NCBI RefSeq assembly: GCF_022569295.1
Contig: NZ_JAKFIA010000002.1
Span: 818,001 to 882,000, forward strand
DNA from: Pedomonas mirosovicensis
GTDB taxonomy: Bacteria; Pseudomonadota; Alphaproteobacteria; Sphingomonadales; Sphingomonadaceae
Length of the DNA stretch: 64,000 nucleotides
Reading direction: 5' to 3'
The position numbers and the translations under genes are program-made. Shown here piece after piece: positions 24,440 through 35,042 of the stretch. Below the pieces are notes generated by a model. That model was given only the letters and a program-made list of their open reading frames with translations. It did not search any database and was not told the origin of the DNA. Every line of letters begins with the position of its first letter. The stretch's first letter is position 1.

Positions 24440-27400
24440 TCCTTTGCGTACTGGAGCTGGAGGCTGCTGCTGCCCGCGCGGCCCACCTGCGAGAGGATGC
24501 TGAGCGCCTTGGTCAGCTCGATCTGCAGCTGGGTGAGCGTGTTGCCATGGGCATCGCTCGCCACCTCGACATACACGTCGTCGGTGAGATACTGGCCGAC
24601 CGCCAGCGACGTGCTGCGCCCGGTGGCCGCATCGCCGCCGACGATCCGCAGCCGGTCGATGTTGGTGGCCTGGCGCATCTTGCCGAGCGGGTTGAGCCCG
24701 CCCCCGCCCCCGCGCAGCGAGGCGACGGCCGCCCCCAGTTGCAGGGCCTCGGTGGCGGAGAGTTCGGTGACCGAGCCGCCGAACAGCAGGCGGGAGAGAA
24801 TCTCGTCCTGCGGCAGGGCGGGCGTTGAGGAGAAGCTGATGCTGGGCTGGAGCGCCTGCCCTGTCACCTGCAGCTGGGCCTCGATGCCCTCGACCGTGGC
24901 AGCGGCCTCGATATCGAGCGTGGGTACGGGCGGGTAATCGCCGTCGAAGCGGATGATGCCCCGGCTCAGGTCGAACCGGCGGCCGGCGAAGGAATAGGAG
25001 CCGCGCACGGATTCAACCGTGCCGGTGATGACCGGTGTGGACGCGGTGCCGCCGACGTTGAGATCAACGCCCCACTCGGAATCCAGGCCCATTCCCTGAA
25101 TGAAGATGCGGTTGTCGGCATCGACATCGATGTTGAGGTTGAAGGCGGGCGCGGAGGGCTGCGCCTCTTCCTCCGCCTGCGCCTGCCGGCGCGCGCGGGG
25201 CAGCGTCTCCGCCTCGCCCACCCGCTGTACCGTCAGCTGCGGCACCTCGGCGGCGGCAACGCCGGTAAAGCGATAGCGCGCCTCGTTGATGCGAACCTTC
25301 CCCTCGATCATGCCGCCGTTCGCCCCCCGGCGAATGACGATGGGGCCGCTCATCACGGCCTCCATGGCGTCGGTCTGGGCTGCCCGCAGATGGTCGAGCT
25401 TGATCTCCACGTTCATGGGAAAGCCGCGGGCGGGGTCGAGATCGGCATAGCCGCTGGCCGAGAAGCCGCCGCCACCGGGCGTCGCGCCGGCCAGCGAGGC
25501 AAGGCGCACGCGCGAGCCATCGAACCGGGCATCCAGTTTGATGTTTCGCAGGCGAGTGCCGAAGGCGACGTTCTCGTAGGTCATGTCTGCCGTGGTGACC
25601 GATCCCCGGATGGAGGGACGGGTCGGAGTGCCGCCGAGATCCGCCGCAACGCTGAGCGTGCCGCTCAGCTCGTGGTCCTTCATGGCGCTGAGCGCCCAGA
25701 GCAGCTCAACCGGACCGTTGAAGCGCAGGCCGCCCGCCATCGGCGCGGTTCGCAGCCGGGCTGTCCAATCCTGTTCCTGCGCCGATGGCGCAAGGGCGAG
25801 CCGCGCCTGCATCGCGCCAACCACGGCCTTTTCATACCGCACCAGGGCACGCACCGCTGCCTGCCGGTCATTAAGGGAGGCGTTGATGCCAAGGTCGATC
25901 GGCGGCGACTGGGTGGCGAGCCCGGCCCGCTGCAACCGGCTGACGACGAGGCGGGCATCGGCGCGCGGCGTTTGGCCGGCCGGCGGCAAGGCCATGGTCA
26001 GCGTGCCGGACATGGCGCCGGAGAAGCCCAGTTCGGGGTCGATGGCATCAAGGAAGCCGAGGTTGAGCCCCGCCAGCTGGGCCTGGAGCGTTGTCGTCTC
26101 GCCGGTTTCGCCCTGCACCGTCAGCCGGCCGCCGGCCAGCCGCAAGGTGGCGGGGTTGAGCCGCCAGCCCGTCGCGGTGCGCTCGGCCACCGCCGGGGCC
26201 TCCAGACGGATGCGCCGCTTGGCGAGCGTACCGTTGAAGCTCACCTGCGCCCGCTCCGGCGCCATTTCGGCGGAGAGCGTCATGTCGAAGGGCGTGTTGT
26301 AGCGGCCCGCGAGCGTGATGTTCGCCTTGCCGGTGCCGCCCTGATAGTTGGCAGTGCCGGAGGTTTCATCGATGCGGACCTCGCCGTAGCGAATCTGGCG
26401 GCCGGTGAAGCGCGCGGTCACGTCCGGCGCGCCTTCGGGCAGGCGCAGGCTGGCCTCGAGCGAACCCTGGCCAATGGTGAGCGCCGGCAGGATGGGCGGG
26501 CGGGCCCGCAAGGCCTGGAGCGTGGCATCCGCCCGCTGCACATCGCCTTCGGCGGCGAGGCGCACTTGGCCGCTGAGCCCCGCGCCGTTCAGCGCCAGCG
26601 TGCCGGCGACGGGCCCGGCCTCGGTCTGCTGCACCCGGCCCTTGAGGGCAAGATCGGCGAAACGCAACTCATCGATCTGCGCTGCCAGCGGACCTTCCTC
26701 CAGCACCACGTGAATGCGCCCGCGCAAAGGCCCCTGGGGCGAGCGGCCATCAAGCGCCACGAAATAACCGGCAGGCTCTGGCGTTGCCGCCAGGGTGACG
26801 TGATGCAGCCGGAGCCCGAGGTTCGGGCGGCGCAGGGCAAGGGTTGCCTTCGGGCGGCTTGCCGCGCCCTCCGCCGTCAGCGTGAACGGCCCGTAGGCGG
26901 CGGACTGGCCGGAGGCCGCCACGTCGATGCGCCCGTCGGGCGTGTAGACGGCGCGCTGGGTTTCGAACTGGAAGCGCGGGGCCTGCAGCCGGGCGGTGCG
27001 GAGCACGATGGCGCCATCAGCACGCTGGCGGGCCGAGACGGTGAACACCGGCAGGCCGCCGAGGAATTCCTTTGCCGCGTCGTTGTCCAGCCGCAGGGCG
27101 CGGGCGGTTGCGTCGCCGCTGAGTTGCAGCGCCCCGGTGCGCGGGTCGGACGCAATGCGGGCATCGACCGTGGCGGCAACGACGCCGAACCCGGCCACCG
27201 CGTATTGCTTCACCTCGCCATCCACATCCGCGCTGTAGCCGCCGCTCCTGGGCGCGTAGGCAAAAGTGGCGCGGCCGGAAATCTGGTCACTGCGGAAGGC
27301 GAGCTTGTCCACGCCGATCTTCTCCGGCGCGATCTCGATAATGCCGTTCAGGCGCAGGCGGCGGAGCAGCCCGCCGGCAGCCTCCGGCAGTCCCTCGACA

Positions 27401-28664
27401 GCAGCGGCGGACAGCGTCACCGGCGCGGTGATGCGCCCCCGGCCGCCATGACGACCGAGCCTTCGGCCTTCAGTTGCGTCGCCGCCCGTCCCTCGAAGCC
27501 GAGCCGGGCCGCCGTCAGGTCGTAGGTGACGGTCGGCCGCGCCATGGGACCGTTGAGAATGGCATCAAGGGCGATATCCTTCCCGCTCACGCCCTCCATG
27601 ACCGTTCCCGGTTCCAGCAGGCGCGCATTGACCCGCACCATGCTGAGACGGCTGGTTTCGGTATCGATGGCGCCGCCCGCGCGAACGGTAAAGGCCGGGG
27701 CGGACAGGCTGACGCGCGTGATGATGCGGGGCTGCGCGAAGCGGGCCGTAAGGTGGATGTCGACGGCCGGCGAGACAAGGCGCGCGGCAGGGCCTTCGGG
27801 CAGCAGCAGGGACGGGACCGCCCGGCCGTCGAAGGTGAAGGCGCCATCCTGCCCTTGGATGTTGAATGTCAGCAGCTCTTCGCCGCCGAGCCTGCCGCTC
27901 AGCGTGCCATCCCACTGGCTCCACTGGCCCGCGCCGTCCACCCGTAGCGCCAGCGGCCGGTCGAGCCCAGCAAGCCCCGCCACCAGGCCGGTGGCGGGCG
28001 CATCGATGCGGGCGTTGATGTCGAGCCGGTTGCGGTCCGGCTCCGCCAGCAGGCGCAGGCGGATGCGGTCTCCGGCGTCGGCGCTGGCATCCGCCCGCAG
28101 GTTGAGCCGCCCCTGGGCCAGCTGGCCGCTGGCCGTGGCCGTCGCCACATATTGCCGCCCCGCAACCGCAGGGCCGATGATGATGGTCTTCGCCTTCAAC
28201 GCGCCAAGCGTGATGTCGATATCGGGGAACAGCGGCTGGTCCGGCTCCTTCGGCGTCTCGTTGAGACGCGGCAGGCTGGAGAGCGTGAGGCTGGGCACGT
28301 GCACGCTGTTCAGGACAACATGCTTTTTCAGAAGCGGGGCGGGCTTCCAGTCGACCGTTACTTCCGGAATGGCGAGGAACTGGCCGTCCAGATCATAGAG
28401 CCGCAGGTCATGCACGGTGAAGCGGCTGTAGAGCGAGCCGTCGATCCGCCCGATGCGGACCTTAAGGCCGGACTCCGGCTCCAGATTGCCGATCTGGCGG
28501 ACGAGGAAGCCGCGGCCCGGCCCGGTGTTGATTGCCAGCGCCAGGACAACGGCAAGAACAGCGAGCGCCACCACGCCGATGCCCAGGGCGCGCAGGATCT
28601 TGCGGGCCTTCCGCTTCGGGCGGGGGGCCGGAGCCGGTTCTGGGGTTGCGGTGTCCGTTTCCAT
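24433..28664 (-). CDS. tamB: TamB, translocation and assembly module subunit (frameshifted)
   Basis: Two abutting frames, 28664-27417 (N-terminal) and 27420-24433 (C-terminal), together make about 1410 residues, the normal TamB size. The first starts METDTATPEPAPAPRPKRK, then a signal-anchor helix (ALGIGVVALAVLAVVLAL) and the AsmA-like start; the second carries the long beta-taco repeats and the conserved DUF490 C-terminus (RGSYSFAGRRFDLSRGIIRFDG, LPQDEILSRLLFGGSVTELSATEALQLG, ending LQYAKDY). The break is at a C5 run (27436-27440); one missing base restores AAGGRITAPVTLSA. The GTGA overlap at 27417-27420 could mimic a two-gene arrangement but is probably accidental. Known role: inner membrane-anchored lipid-transfer bridge working with TamA. 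The start overlaps the tamA stop. Confidence 0.92.
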
Positions 28665-30659
28665 CAGAAGGCCTGCCCGATCGAGATGTAGACGGCGACC
28701 TTCGGGTCGCCCTCGCGCCGGTTGAGCGGCGTTGCCACATCGAACCGGATGGGACCGAAGGCCGTGTAGTAACGCGCGCCGATGCCAGCGCCGTAGCGCA
28801 GGTCGGAGAAGGTCGGCAGGGCATCGGTATAGACCTGGCCCGCATCAACAAACGCCGCCAGGCCGTAGTTTCCGAACCGGTAGCGCAACTCCGCTGACGC
28901 TTCCGCCAGCGAGCGGCCGCCGAGCGGATCGTTGTCCGCGTCCTTTGGCCCCAGCTCCTCAAAGCCGAAGCCGCGCACCGATCCGCCGCCGCCGGAGTAG
29001 AACCGGCGGCTGGGGGCGATGCGGTCGCGACTGGCACCGAGGATGGACCCCAGGGCGGCGCGGCCGGCCAGCACCAGGTCCTCGCCGCTCAGCGGCAGGT
29101 AGGCGCTGGCGTCCAGCCGCAGGCGGGTATAGCCGAAGATGCCATCCTGATAGGCCGCTTCCGGCGTCACCTGCGTTGCGACGCGAAAGCCGCGCGTGGG
29201 ATTGAGCAGGTCGTTGGAGCCGTCGTACTTGCCCTGCAAGGGCAGCGCCACGATGAAGAAGGTGCGGCGGCGGCCGTTCGTATCCCCCTCCTCGGCGAAG
29301 AGGCTGCGGTCCCGCTGGTTGGTGGCCACCACCTCGGAACCGATGGAATAGCCCCAGCGCCGCTCCAGCGCGATGTCGGGCTCGCGTTGCAGGCCAGCGG
29401 CCGCCCGCAGGGCATAGGCGCTGTAGGCGTCGCGGGTTTCCCGCACGGCCTCGGTCAGAACGAACAGGCTGCGGGCCCGCTTGCCGGCATTGGAACGGCG
29501 CAGCTCCGCGCCGAGGCTCTGATCCTTGGTGCCCGCCGTCGCCCGCACGGTGAACGCGCCCTCCGGCGGGAACAGGTTGCGGTGGGTCCACTCGCCTTCC
29601 ACCTTGAAGCCCTCGCCGGTGGCATACCCCCCCGCGCGCCGCCACCCGCCGCTGCGGCCCGGCCCCGGTATCCACCTCCATGTCAACGACGGCGAGGCCC
29701 TCCTCGGTGCGCTCCTCGGTCAGCACCGGGCGCAGCGCCACGCGGGAGAAGAGGCCGGTGGCAACGAGCGTCTGGCGCAGGTCCTCCACATCGCGGGCAT
29801 CGTAGGGATCGCCGGACTTGAACCGGGCCAGCACATCGAGGTGCTTCTCGTCGAACAGCCGGTCGCCGGTCATGCGGAAGTCCCCGAACACGCTGAGCGG
29901 GCCGGGCGTGACCGGCAAGGCGTAGGTGCCGGTGTGCTCCAGATCGTCAAGCACCACCTGCCGCGCGCCCAGCTCGGCAAAGGGATAGCCGCGCTGGGGA
30001 AGCTTCAGGCGCAGCTGGGTTTCGGCTTCTTCCACATCCGCCGCCACGATGGGATCGCCGGGGAAGAGCGGGAACATCTCCCGGATCGCGGTGCGGTTGG
30101 CCTCGCTCGTCTCGCGGGGGAACCGCAGCCGGATGGCGCTGAAGGCATAGCGCGGGCCAGGCGCAACGGTGAGGGTGACGGTCGCCCGCTCCGGCGCATC
30201 GGGCTGGCGGGCAATGGCCGTATCGACGGTCGATGCATAGTAGCCGACCGATTCCAGCAGCTGGCGGATGGTATCCGCGTCGGCCCTCGCCCGGCGGTTG
30301 ATCTGCGACGGCAGGGCCTCGCCCTTGTTCTCCGCAATGAGGGTGGAGAGTTCGCGGAAGCGACCCTCGAGCCCCAGCGGATCCAGCCCCACGATCTCAA
30401 CCGTATAGCGCAGCGGCTGGCCGAAACGCCGCCGCCCCGCCCGCTCCTCCGGCGGGGGAAAGGCATCCAAGTCCGGCCAGGGCACGCTGATATCGGGGAT
30501 AGCCGGCAGGCCGGCGGGCGCCGGCGCGGCGGGGGGCTGGCTAGGCGAGACGGGCTGGGCGGGCTGGGGCGCGGCCGCCTCCTGCGCCTGAGCCGAGAGG
30601 CAAAGGAGGCTGGAGGAGACGAAAAACGTCAAGGAAACCAGACGGAAAGGCGGCTGCAT
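28664..30659 (-). CDS. tamA: TamA, BamA-family outer membrane protein (frameshifted)
   Basis: About 664 residues once a single extra base in the C7 run at 29627-29633 is removed. The first frame (30659 to about 29630) has a signal peptide ending AQAQE, a proline/alanine-rich linker, and POTRA domains (INRRARADADTIRQLLESVGYYASTVD, FPGDPIVAADVEEAETQLRLKLPQRGYPFAELG). The second frame has the 16-strand barrel with the lid motif (GGGGSVRGFGFEELGP, the VRGF-type signature) and ends YISIGQAF, with the terminal Phe typical of outer membrane proteins. Works with TamB in outer membrane biogenesis. The stop overlaps the tamB ATG (TGATG at 28662-28666). Confidence 0.92.
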
Positions 30660-30872
30660 AAGCTCACCAACGCAGAGCTTGGAGCAAAGTGCCCGCCAGA
30701 GGTGCCCGCCTGTTCATCGTCCCGCCTTTGCCCACTTTGTATAAGCAATTGTTTGCCAAGACTTATTCGCCAAGGCTTGTTTGAAGGGCATAGGCGGCAA
30801 TTGCCCTGCTTGTCAAAAGCTGTCGCACGGGGCGGGACGCCGCCACGATGCCTTGCGCGCGCCGCCGCAACC

Positions 30873-31631
30873 TCAGCGCAGATCAGGGGCCATCTTGTAG
30901 CTGGAGTGCAGATCATGGCTGATGCGGTAGCGATCGGCCCGGTAATGGGCGACAGTCAACTGCACGGGCTGGCCCGCATCGTCTTCCACCAGCCGCTCGA
31001 TGCGGAGCACCGGCGCGCGCGCCTCGATGGCCAGCCGCTCGGCCAGATGGGGGTCCGCCACCCGCGCCTCAATGCTCTGGTGCGCCCCGCTGATCTTGAC
31101 GCCCGCCTCGCGCAGCAGGGTCATGATGGATTTCTCGATGATGCCGCGATGGTTGAGCGCGCTTCGATACCGCACCGGCAGCCAGCTGGTGATTTCGCCA
31201 AGCGGCGCGCCCTCGAACTCGCGCACCCCAACGACACGCACCACTTCCGCTCCGCTCTCAAGCCGCAGGCGAGCGGCGATGGCGGGATCGGCCGTTTCCA
31301 CGACTTCCTCAAGGATCTGCAGGCTGGTGTTCTGACCAGGGGTAATGAGCACTTCGACCGCCTGGTTCAGATCCGCCTCGATCGTGCGGCCGGTCGAGCG
31401 GTGGATCACCCGCGTGCCGGTGCGCCGCCGCCGCTCGACAAGCCCGGCCTGGGCAAGCTCGTCCAGCGCCCGCCGCGCCGTGATGCGGGAGACGGAGAAC
31501 TGCGCGCCCACCTCCTGCTCTGTGGGAACCAAGCTGCCGAAGGGCCGCTGCCCGCTGAGGATTTCATCCCGCAGCATCAGAAAGATCTGATGATACAACG
31601 GGATCGCCCCCTTCCTGCCATCCTTCGCCAT
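30873..31631 (-). CDS. GntR-family regulator with UTRA effector domain (HutC subfamily)
   Basis: 252 residues from ATG 31631, behind a strong GAGGGGGCGGA site; the frame continues upstream only to a weak TTG. N-terminal winged helix (about 8-75): PLYHQIFLMLRDEILSG, then GAQFSVSRITARRALDELAQAGLVERRRRTGTRV, the GntR signature. The UTRA domain follows (about 95-245) with VLRIERLVEDDAGQPVQLTVAHYRADRYR, the characteristic C-terminal motif. Such regulators bind small organic effectors. It is divergent from cydAB, an unusual neighbour, across 260 bp that include GTCCGGAC at 31657-31664 (26 bp upstream of its own start) and TTGTACAA at 31840-31847. Confidence 0.9.
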   Translation of the reverse strand: MAKDGRKGAIPLYHQIFLMLRDEILSGQRPFGSLVPTEQEVGAQFSVSRITARRALDELAQAGLVERRRRTGTRVIHRSTGRTIEADLNQAVEVLITPGQNTSLQILEEVVETADPAIAARLRLESGAEVVRVVGVREFEGAPLGEITSWLPVRYRSALNHRGIIEKSIMTLLREAGVKISGAHQSIEARVADPHLAERLAIEARAPVLRIERLVEDDAGQPVQLTVAHYRADRYRISHDLHSSYKMAPDLR

Positions 31632-31839
31632 TCCGCCCCCTCTTACGCGCAACTATGTCCGGACCGCTCTATAGCGCAATCCTTGACGGTCGCCACCCAT
31701 CGCGTTCGAAAAAATATTATACGATTCAATCTCTTGCCTGGCAGAATCGCCGTATCGGGCCGAACGCGCCCCCAATAATCCGCCGCGCGGCCTGCCCGCC
31801 GGAGTGCGTCGTATTGCAGCCTTGCAGCTGATCCTCGCG

Positions 31840-31847
31840 TTGTACAA
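31840..31847. promoter_or_regulatory. TTGTACAA palindrome ahead of cydA
   Basis: An 8-bp perfect palindrome 44 bp upstream of the cydA ATG. HutC-type GntR regulators bind TTGTAnnTACAA-like palindromes, so this could be the operator of the divergent UTRA regulator. An 8-bp palindrome is weak evidence by itself. Confidence 0.3.
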
Positions 31848-31891
31848 ACTCAAGGCAAAGCACGGCGGCTCATCTGGACAGGTGCCGGATC

Positions 31892-33337
31892 ATGGCAGAT
31901 TCCGAACTCGCCCTTCTCCTTGCCCGAGCGCAATTCGCGTTCACGGTAAGCTTTCACTTCATCTTTCCCGCATTCTCGATTGGCCTTGCCAGCTACCTGG
32001 CGGTGCTGGAGGGAATGTGGCTGTTCACCAAGCGCGAGGTTTATCTCAACCTCTTCAAGTACTGGCTCAAGATCTTCGCCATCGCCTTTGCCATGGGCGT
32101 GGTCTCCGGCATCGTCATGTCCTACCAGTTCGGCACCAACTGGTCGGTGTTCTCCGAACGGGCCGGACCCGTCATGGGACCGCTGATGGCCTACGAGGTG
32201 CTGACCGCCTTCTTCCTCGAGGCCGGCTTTCTTGGCGTCATGCTGTTCGGCATGAACCGGGTGGGGCCGAAGCTGCATTTCGCCGCAACGCTGATGGTGG
32301 CGCTGGGCACCTTCATCTCCGCCTTCTGGATTTTGTCCGCAAACAGCTGGATGCACACCCCGAGGGGCTACGTGATGGGCGAGAACGGCCAGTTCCTGCC
32401 CGAGCAATGGTTGGACATCATCTTCAATCCCAGCTTTCCCTTCCGCCTCGTCCACACGGTTCTGGCCGCCTACCTGACGACGGCGCTGGTGGTTGGCGCG
32501 GTCGGCGGCTGGCATCTGCTGCGGAACAGCGCCAACAAGGGCGCGCAGCGCATGTTCTCCATGGCCATGGGCATGGTGGTGGTCGCCGCGCCCATCCAGA
32601 TCATCGCGGGCGACCTGCACGGCCTCAACACCCTCCACCACCAGCCGATCAAGATTGCGGCGATGGAGGGCCATTTCGAGAGCCATCCGGAAGGCCACGC
32701 TCCGCTGATCCTGTTCGGCATACCCGACATGGAGGCGGCAAAGGTTCACGGCGCGATTTCGATTCCCGGCGCATCGTCCCTCATCCTCAACCACGATCTC
32801 AATGCCCCGCTGCAGGGGCTTGATTCGGTCGACCGTTCCGAGTGGCCGCCGGTGCCCATCGTCTTCTGGTCGTTCCGCATCATGGTCGGCCTCGGCCTTC
32901 TCATGCTCACGCTCGGCCTCCTCAGCCTCTACGCCCGCTGGCGCAAGCGGCTCTACGACTGGCCGCTGCTGCACCGCTTCGCCACCCTTATGGGCCCGGC
33001 CGGGTTCATCGCCGTCATCGCCGGCTGGGTGACGACCGAGGTGGGGCGGCAACCCTACACGGTCTACCGGCTGCTGCGGACGGCGGACTCCGTCTCGCCG
33101 CTGGACGCCCCGGTGGTGGCCACCTCGCTCATCGCCTTCATCGTGATCTACTTCGCGGTATTCGGCGTTGGCACCTGGTACATCCTGAAGCTGATGAGCC
33201 ATCCGCCCCATCGCGGCGAGCCGGGCGTGGAGGAAGGCCCCGACCGGCCGATCCGCACCGCCGGCATCACCCCCGCGCCGTCGGTCAACCCCGAGCGCTC
33301 GCTGCACGCCACCCAACCGATCCCACCGGCCAAGTGA
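31892..33337 (+). CDS. cydA: Cytochrome bd-type quinol oxidase subunit I (cyanide-insensitive, CioA-like)
   Basis: 481 residues with about nine membrane helices. Heme ligand His19 in FTVSFHFIFPAFSIG and a second ligand in FPFRLVHTVLAAYLTT (about 186) are present. The Q-loop is short, and the overall sequence (GNxWxVFxxRAGPVMGPLMAYEVLTAFFLEAGFLG type) matches the CIO branch rather than Escherichia coli CydA. Quinol oxidation with oxygen reduction, high oxygen affinity, no copper. First of the operon with cydB (7-bp gap) and a DUF2474 protein. Divergent from the GntR/UTRA regulator. Confidence 0.95.
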   Translation: MADSELALLLARAQFAFTVSFHFIFPAFSIGLASYLAVLEGMWLFTKREVYLNLFKYWLKIFAIAFAMGVVSGIVMSYQFGTNWSVFSERAGPVMGPLMAYEVLTAFFLEAGFLGVMLFGMNRVGPKLHFAATLMVALGTFISAFWILSANSWMHTPRGYVMGENGQFLPEQWLDIIFNPSFPFRLVHTVLAAYLTTALVVGAVGGWHLLRNSANKGAQRMFSMAMGMVVVAAPIQIIAGDLHGLNTLHHQPIKIAAMEGHFESHPEGHAPLILFGIPDMEAAKVHGAISIPGASSLILNHDLNAPLQGLDSVDRSEWPPVPIVFWSFRIMVGLGLLMLTLGLLSLYARWRKRLYDWPLLHRFATLMGPAGFIAVIAGWVTTEVGRQPYTVYRLLRTADSVSPLDAPVVATSLIAFIVIYFAVFGVGTWYILKLMSHPPHRGEPGVEEGPDRPIRTAGITPAPSVNPERSLHATQPIPPAK

Positions 33338-33344
33338 GGCGAAG

Positions 33345-34352
33345 ATGGAATACAATTTCGACCTGACCACCCTCTGGGCCTTCATCATCGCGTTTGCGGT
33401 GTTCGCCTATGTGGTGATGGACGGCTTCGATCTCGGCATCGGCATCCTCTTTCCCACCCTCCACGTGGGGGAGGAGCGCAACACCGCCATGAATTCCATC
33501 GCGCCGGTGTGGGACGGCAACGAAACCTGGCTTATCCTGGGCGGCGGCGGCCTCCTGGCCGCCTTCCCACTGGCCTACGCCATCATCATGCCGGCGATCT
33601 ACGTGCCCATCATCTCCATGCTGCTGGCGCTCATCTTCCGGGGCGTCGCCTTCGAGTTCCGCTGGCGCGACCCCGGTCACCGGCCGTTCTGGGACGGGGC
33701 GTTCTTCGGCGGTTCGCTCATCGCCGCCCTGTCGCAGGGCGTCGCGCTCGGCGCGATCCTGCAAGGCATCCGGGTGGACGGGCGCAGCTATGGCGGCGGC
33801 TGGTGGGACTGGCTGACGCCGTTCAGTGTCGTCACCGGCGTCAGCGTCGCCATCGGCTATGCCCTCCTGGGCTCCACCTGGCTCATCATGCGGACCGAGG
33901 GCGAGCTGCAGGCCAAGGCCCGCCGCTATGCCCGCTGGTTCGCCGGCCTGCTGCTGGTCGCCATCGCCGTCGTCAGCGGCGCGACGCCTTACCTCAGCCA
34001 AGCCTATTTCGAGCGGTGGTTCAACTGGCCCAACGTGCTCTTTACCGCGCAGGTGCCGCTTCTGGTTCTCATCACGTCGGTGGCGCTCTACTTCGCCTTC
34101 AAGCGCAAGCGCGAGCGCTCGCCGTTCATCCTGTCGCTGTTCCTGTTCGCCCTTACCTTCGCGGGGCTGGGCATCAGCCTCTACCCCTATATCGTCCCCG
34201 ACCAGATCACCATCTGGGAGGCCGCCGCGCCGGAGAAGAGCCAGGTGTTCATGCTGGTGGGCGCGGCCGTGCTGATCCCCCTCATTCTCGCCTACACCAG
34301 CTATGCCTACTGGGTGTTCCGGGGCAAGGTGGGGCACGAGGGCTATCATTGA
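33345..34352 (+). CDS. cydB: Cytochrome bd-type quinol oxidase subunit II
   Basis: 335 residues, about nine membrane helices. Starts MEYNFDLTTLWAFIIAFAVF and has the conserved VMDGFDLGIGILFP near residue 25 and VWDGNETWLILGGGGLLAAFP (the two stretches overlap no known cofactor but are family signatures), plus LPFRGVAFEFRWR-type sequence near 100. Structural partner of subunit I. GAGGCGAAG ribosome site; the stop overlaps the start of the small downstream gene (TGATG at 34350-34354). Confidence 0.95.
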   Translation: MEYNFDLTTLWAFIIAFAVFAYVVMDGFDLGIGILFPTLHVGEERNTAMNSIAPVWDGNETWLILGGGGLLAAFPLAYAIIMPAIYVPIISMLLALIFRGVAFEFRWRDPGHRPFWDGAFFGGSLIAALSQGVALGAILQGIRVDGRSYGGGWWDWLTPFSVVTGVSVAIGYALLGSTWLIMRTEGELQAKARRYARWFAGLLLVAIAVVSGATPYLSQAYFERWFNWPNVLFTAQVPLLVLITSVALYFAFKRKRERSPFILSLFLFALTFAGLGISLYPYIVPDQITIWEAAAPEKSQVFMLVGAAVLIPLILAYTSYAYWVFRGKVGHEGYH

Positions 34353-34483
34353 TGGCAGCCTCCCCGCCGCCGAACCCGCCCCCTCCCCTGTGGCGGCGGC
34401 TGCTCTGGTTCGTGGGGCTGTGGGCGGCAAGCGTCGCCGTCGTTGGCGCCGTCGCCTACATCCTGCGGCTGTGGCTGAAGTAG
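34352..34483 (+). CDS. DUF2474 small membrane protein of the bd-oxidase operon (CydX-like position)
   Basis: 43 residues: a proline-rich cytoplasmic start (MAASPPPNPPPPLWRRLL) and one membrane helix (WFVGLWAASVAVVGAVAYILRLWL). The start codon overlaps the cydB stop. DUF2474 proteins are short single-span proteins found behind cydB in CIO-type operons and occupy the place of CydX/CydZ, which stabilise the oxidase. Function inferred from size and position. Confidence 0.85.
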   Translation: MAASPPPNPPPPLWRRLLWFVGLWAASVAVVGAVAYILRLWLK

Positions 34484-34551
34484 CCCTGCGACAGAACGCC
34501 TGCGACACATGGGAAACTTGCCCTGCTGAAAAACCGAGCTATGAGAACGGC

Positions 34552-34977
34552 ATGACCCGTGCCCGCCATATGCGCCCAAGCGGCTTCCAGGCAGCCCTGC
34601 TGCTGGTGAGCCTGCTTGCGCTGTTCTGGCGCGCGGCCCTTCCCGCCGGCTTCATGCCCGAGCGGCTGGGCGATGGCTGGGTGGTGACGCTCTGCACGGG
34701 CCAGGGGCTGGTGAGCGCCACGGTCGACGACAACGGCGCACCGCAGGACGGCACGTCCCCGAGTAAACCGGGGGACAAGCAGAACCTTGCCACGTCCGTT
34801 TGCGCCTTTGCCAGCCTCGGCCTGCCGCTGCTTCCCGCCACCCCGGCGACGCTGCTGGCGATCGCCCTGGCGTTTCTTCTCACCGCAAGCCCATGGCGCG
34901 CGACATCCGCGCTGCGCCGCGCCGTCTCCTGGCTGCGCCCGCCCCTGCGCGCCCCGCCCGTTCCCGCCCGCGCCTGA
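34552..34977 (+). CDS. DUF2946 family protein
   Basis: 141 residues. Hydrophobic N-terminal helix (FQAALLLVSLLALFWRAALPAGFMP), then GWVVTLCTGQG and a low-complexity stretch, a Cys in TSVCAFASLG and a second helix (ATLLAIALAFLLT), with a basic C-terminus. This matches DUF2946, small exported or membrane proteins that commonly sit ahead of PCuAC and TonB receptor genes; function unknown but linked by context to copper. Start at ATG 34552 with GAGAACGG ahead; MRPSGF a few codons on is an alternative. 68 bp after the DUF2474 gene. Confidence 0.75.
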   Translation: MTRARHMRPSGFQAALLLVSLLALFWRAALPAGFMPERLGDGWVVTLCTGQGLVSATVDDNGAPQDGTSPSKPGDKQNLATSVCAFASLGLPLLPATPATLLAIALAFLLTASPWRATSALRRAVSWLRPPLRAPPVPARA

Positions 34978-35042
34978 TCCTGAACCAATTTTTCAGTCGA
35001 CATGCGGCGCGCCCATGCGCGCCGGGGAACGGAAGACAACAG

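Noticed and set aside
27417-27420. GTGA overlap read as two separate tamB genes
   Set aside because: The two parts add up to one normal TamB, and one base in the adjacent C5 run joins them seamlessly.
25390-27525. 711-codon frame antisense to tamB
   Set aside because: Shadow frame; tamB repeats and C-terminus are clear on the other strand.
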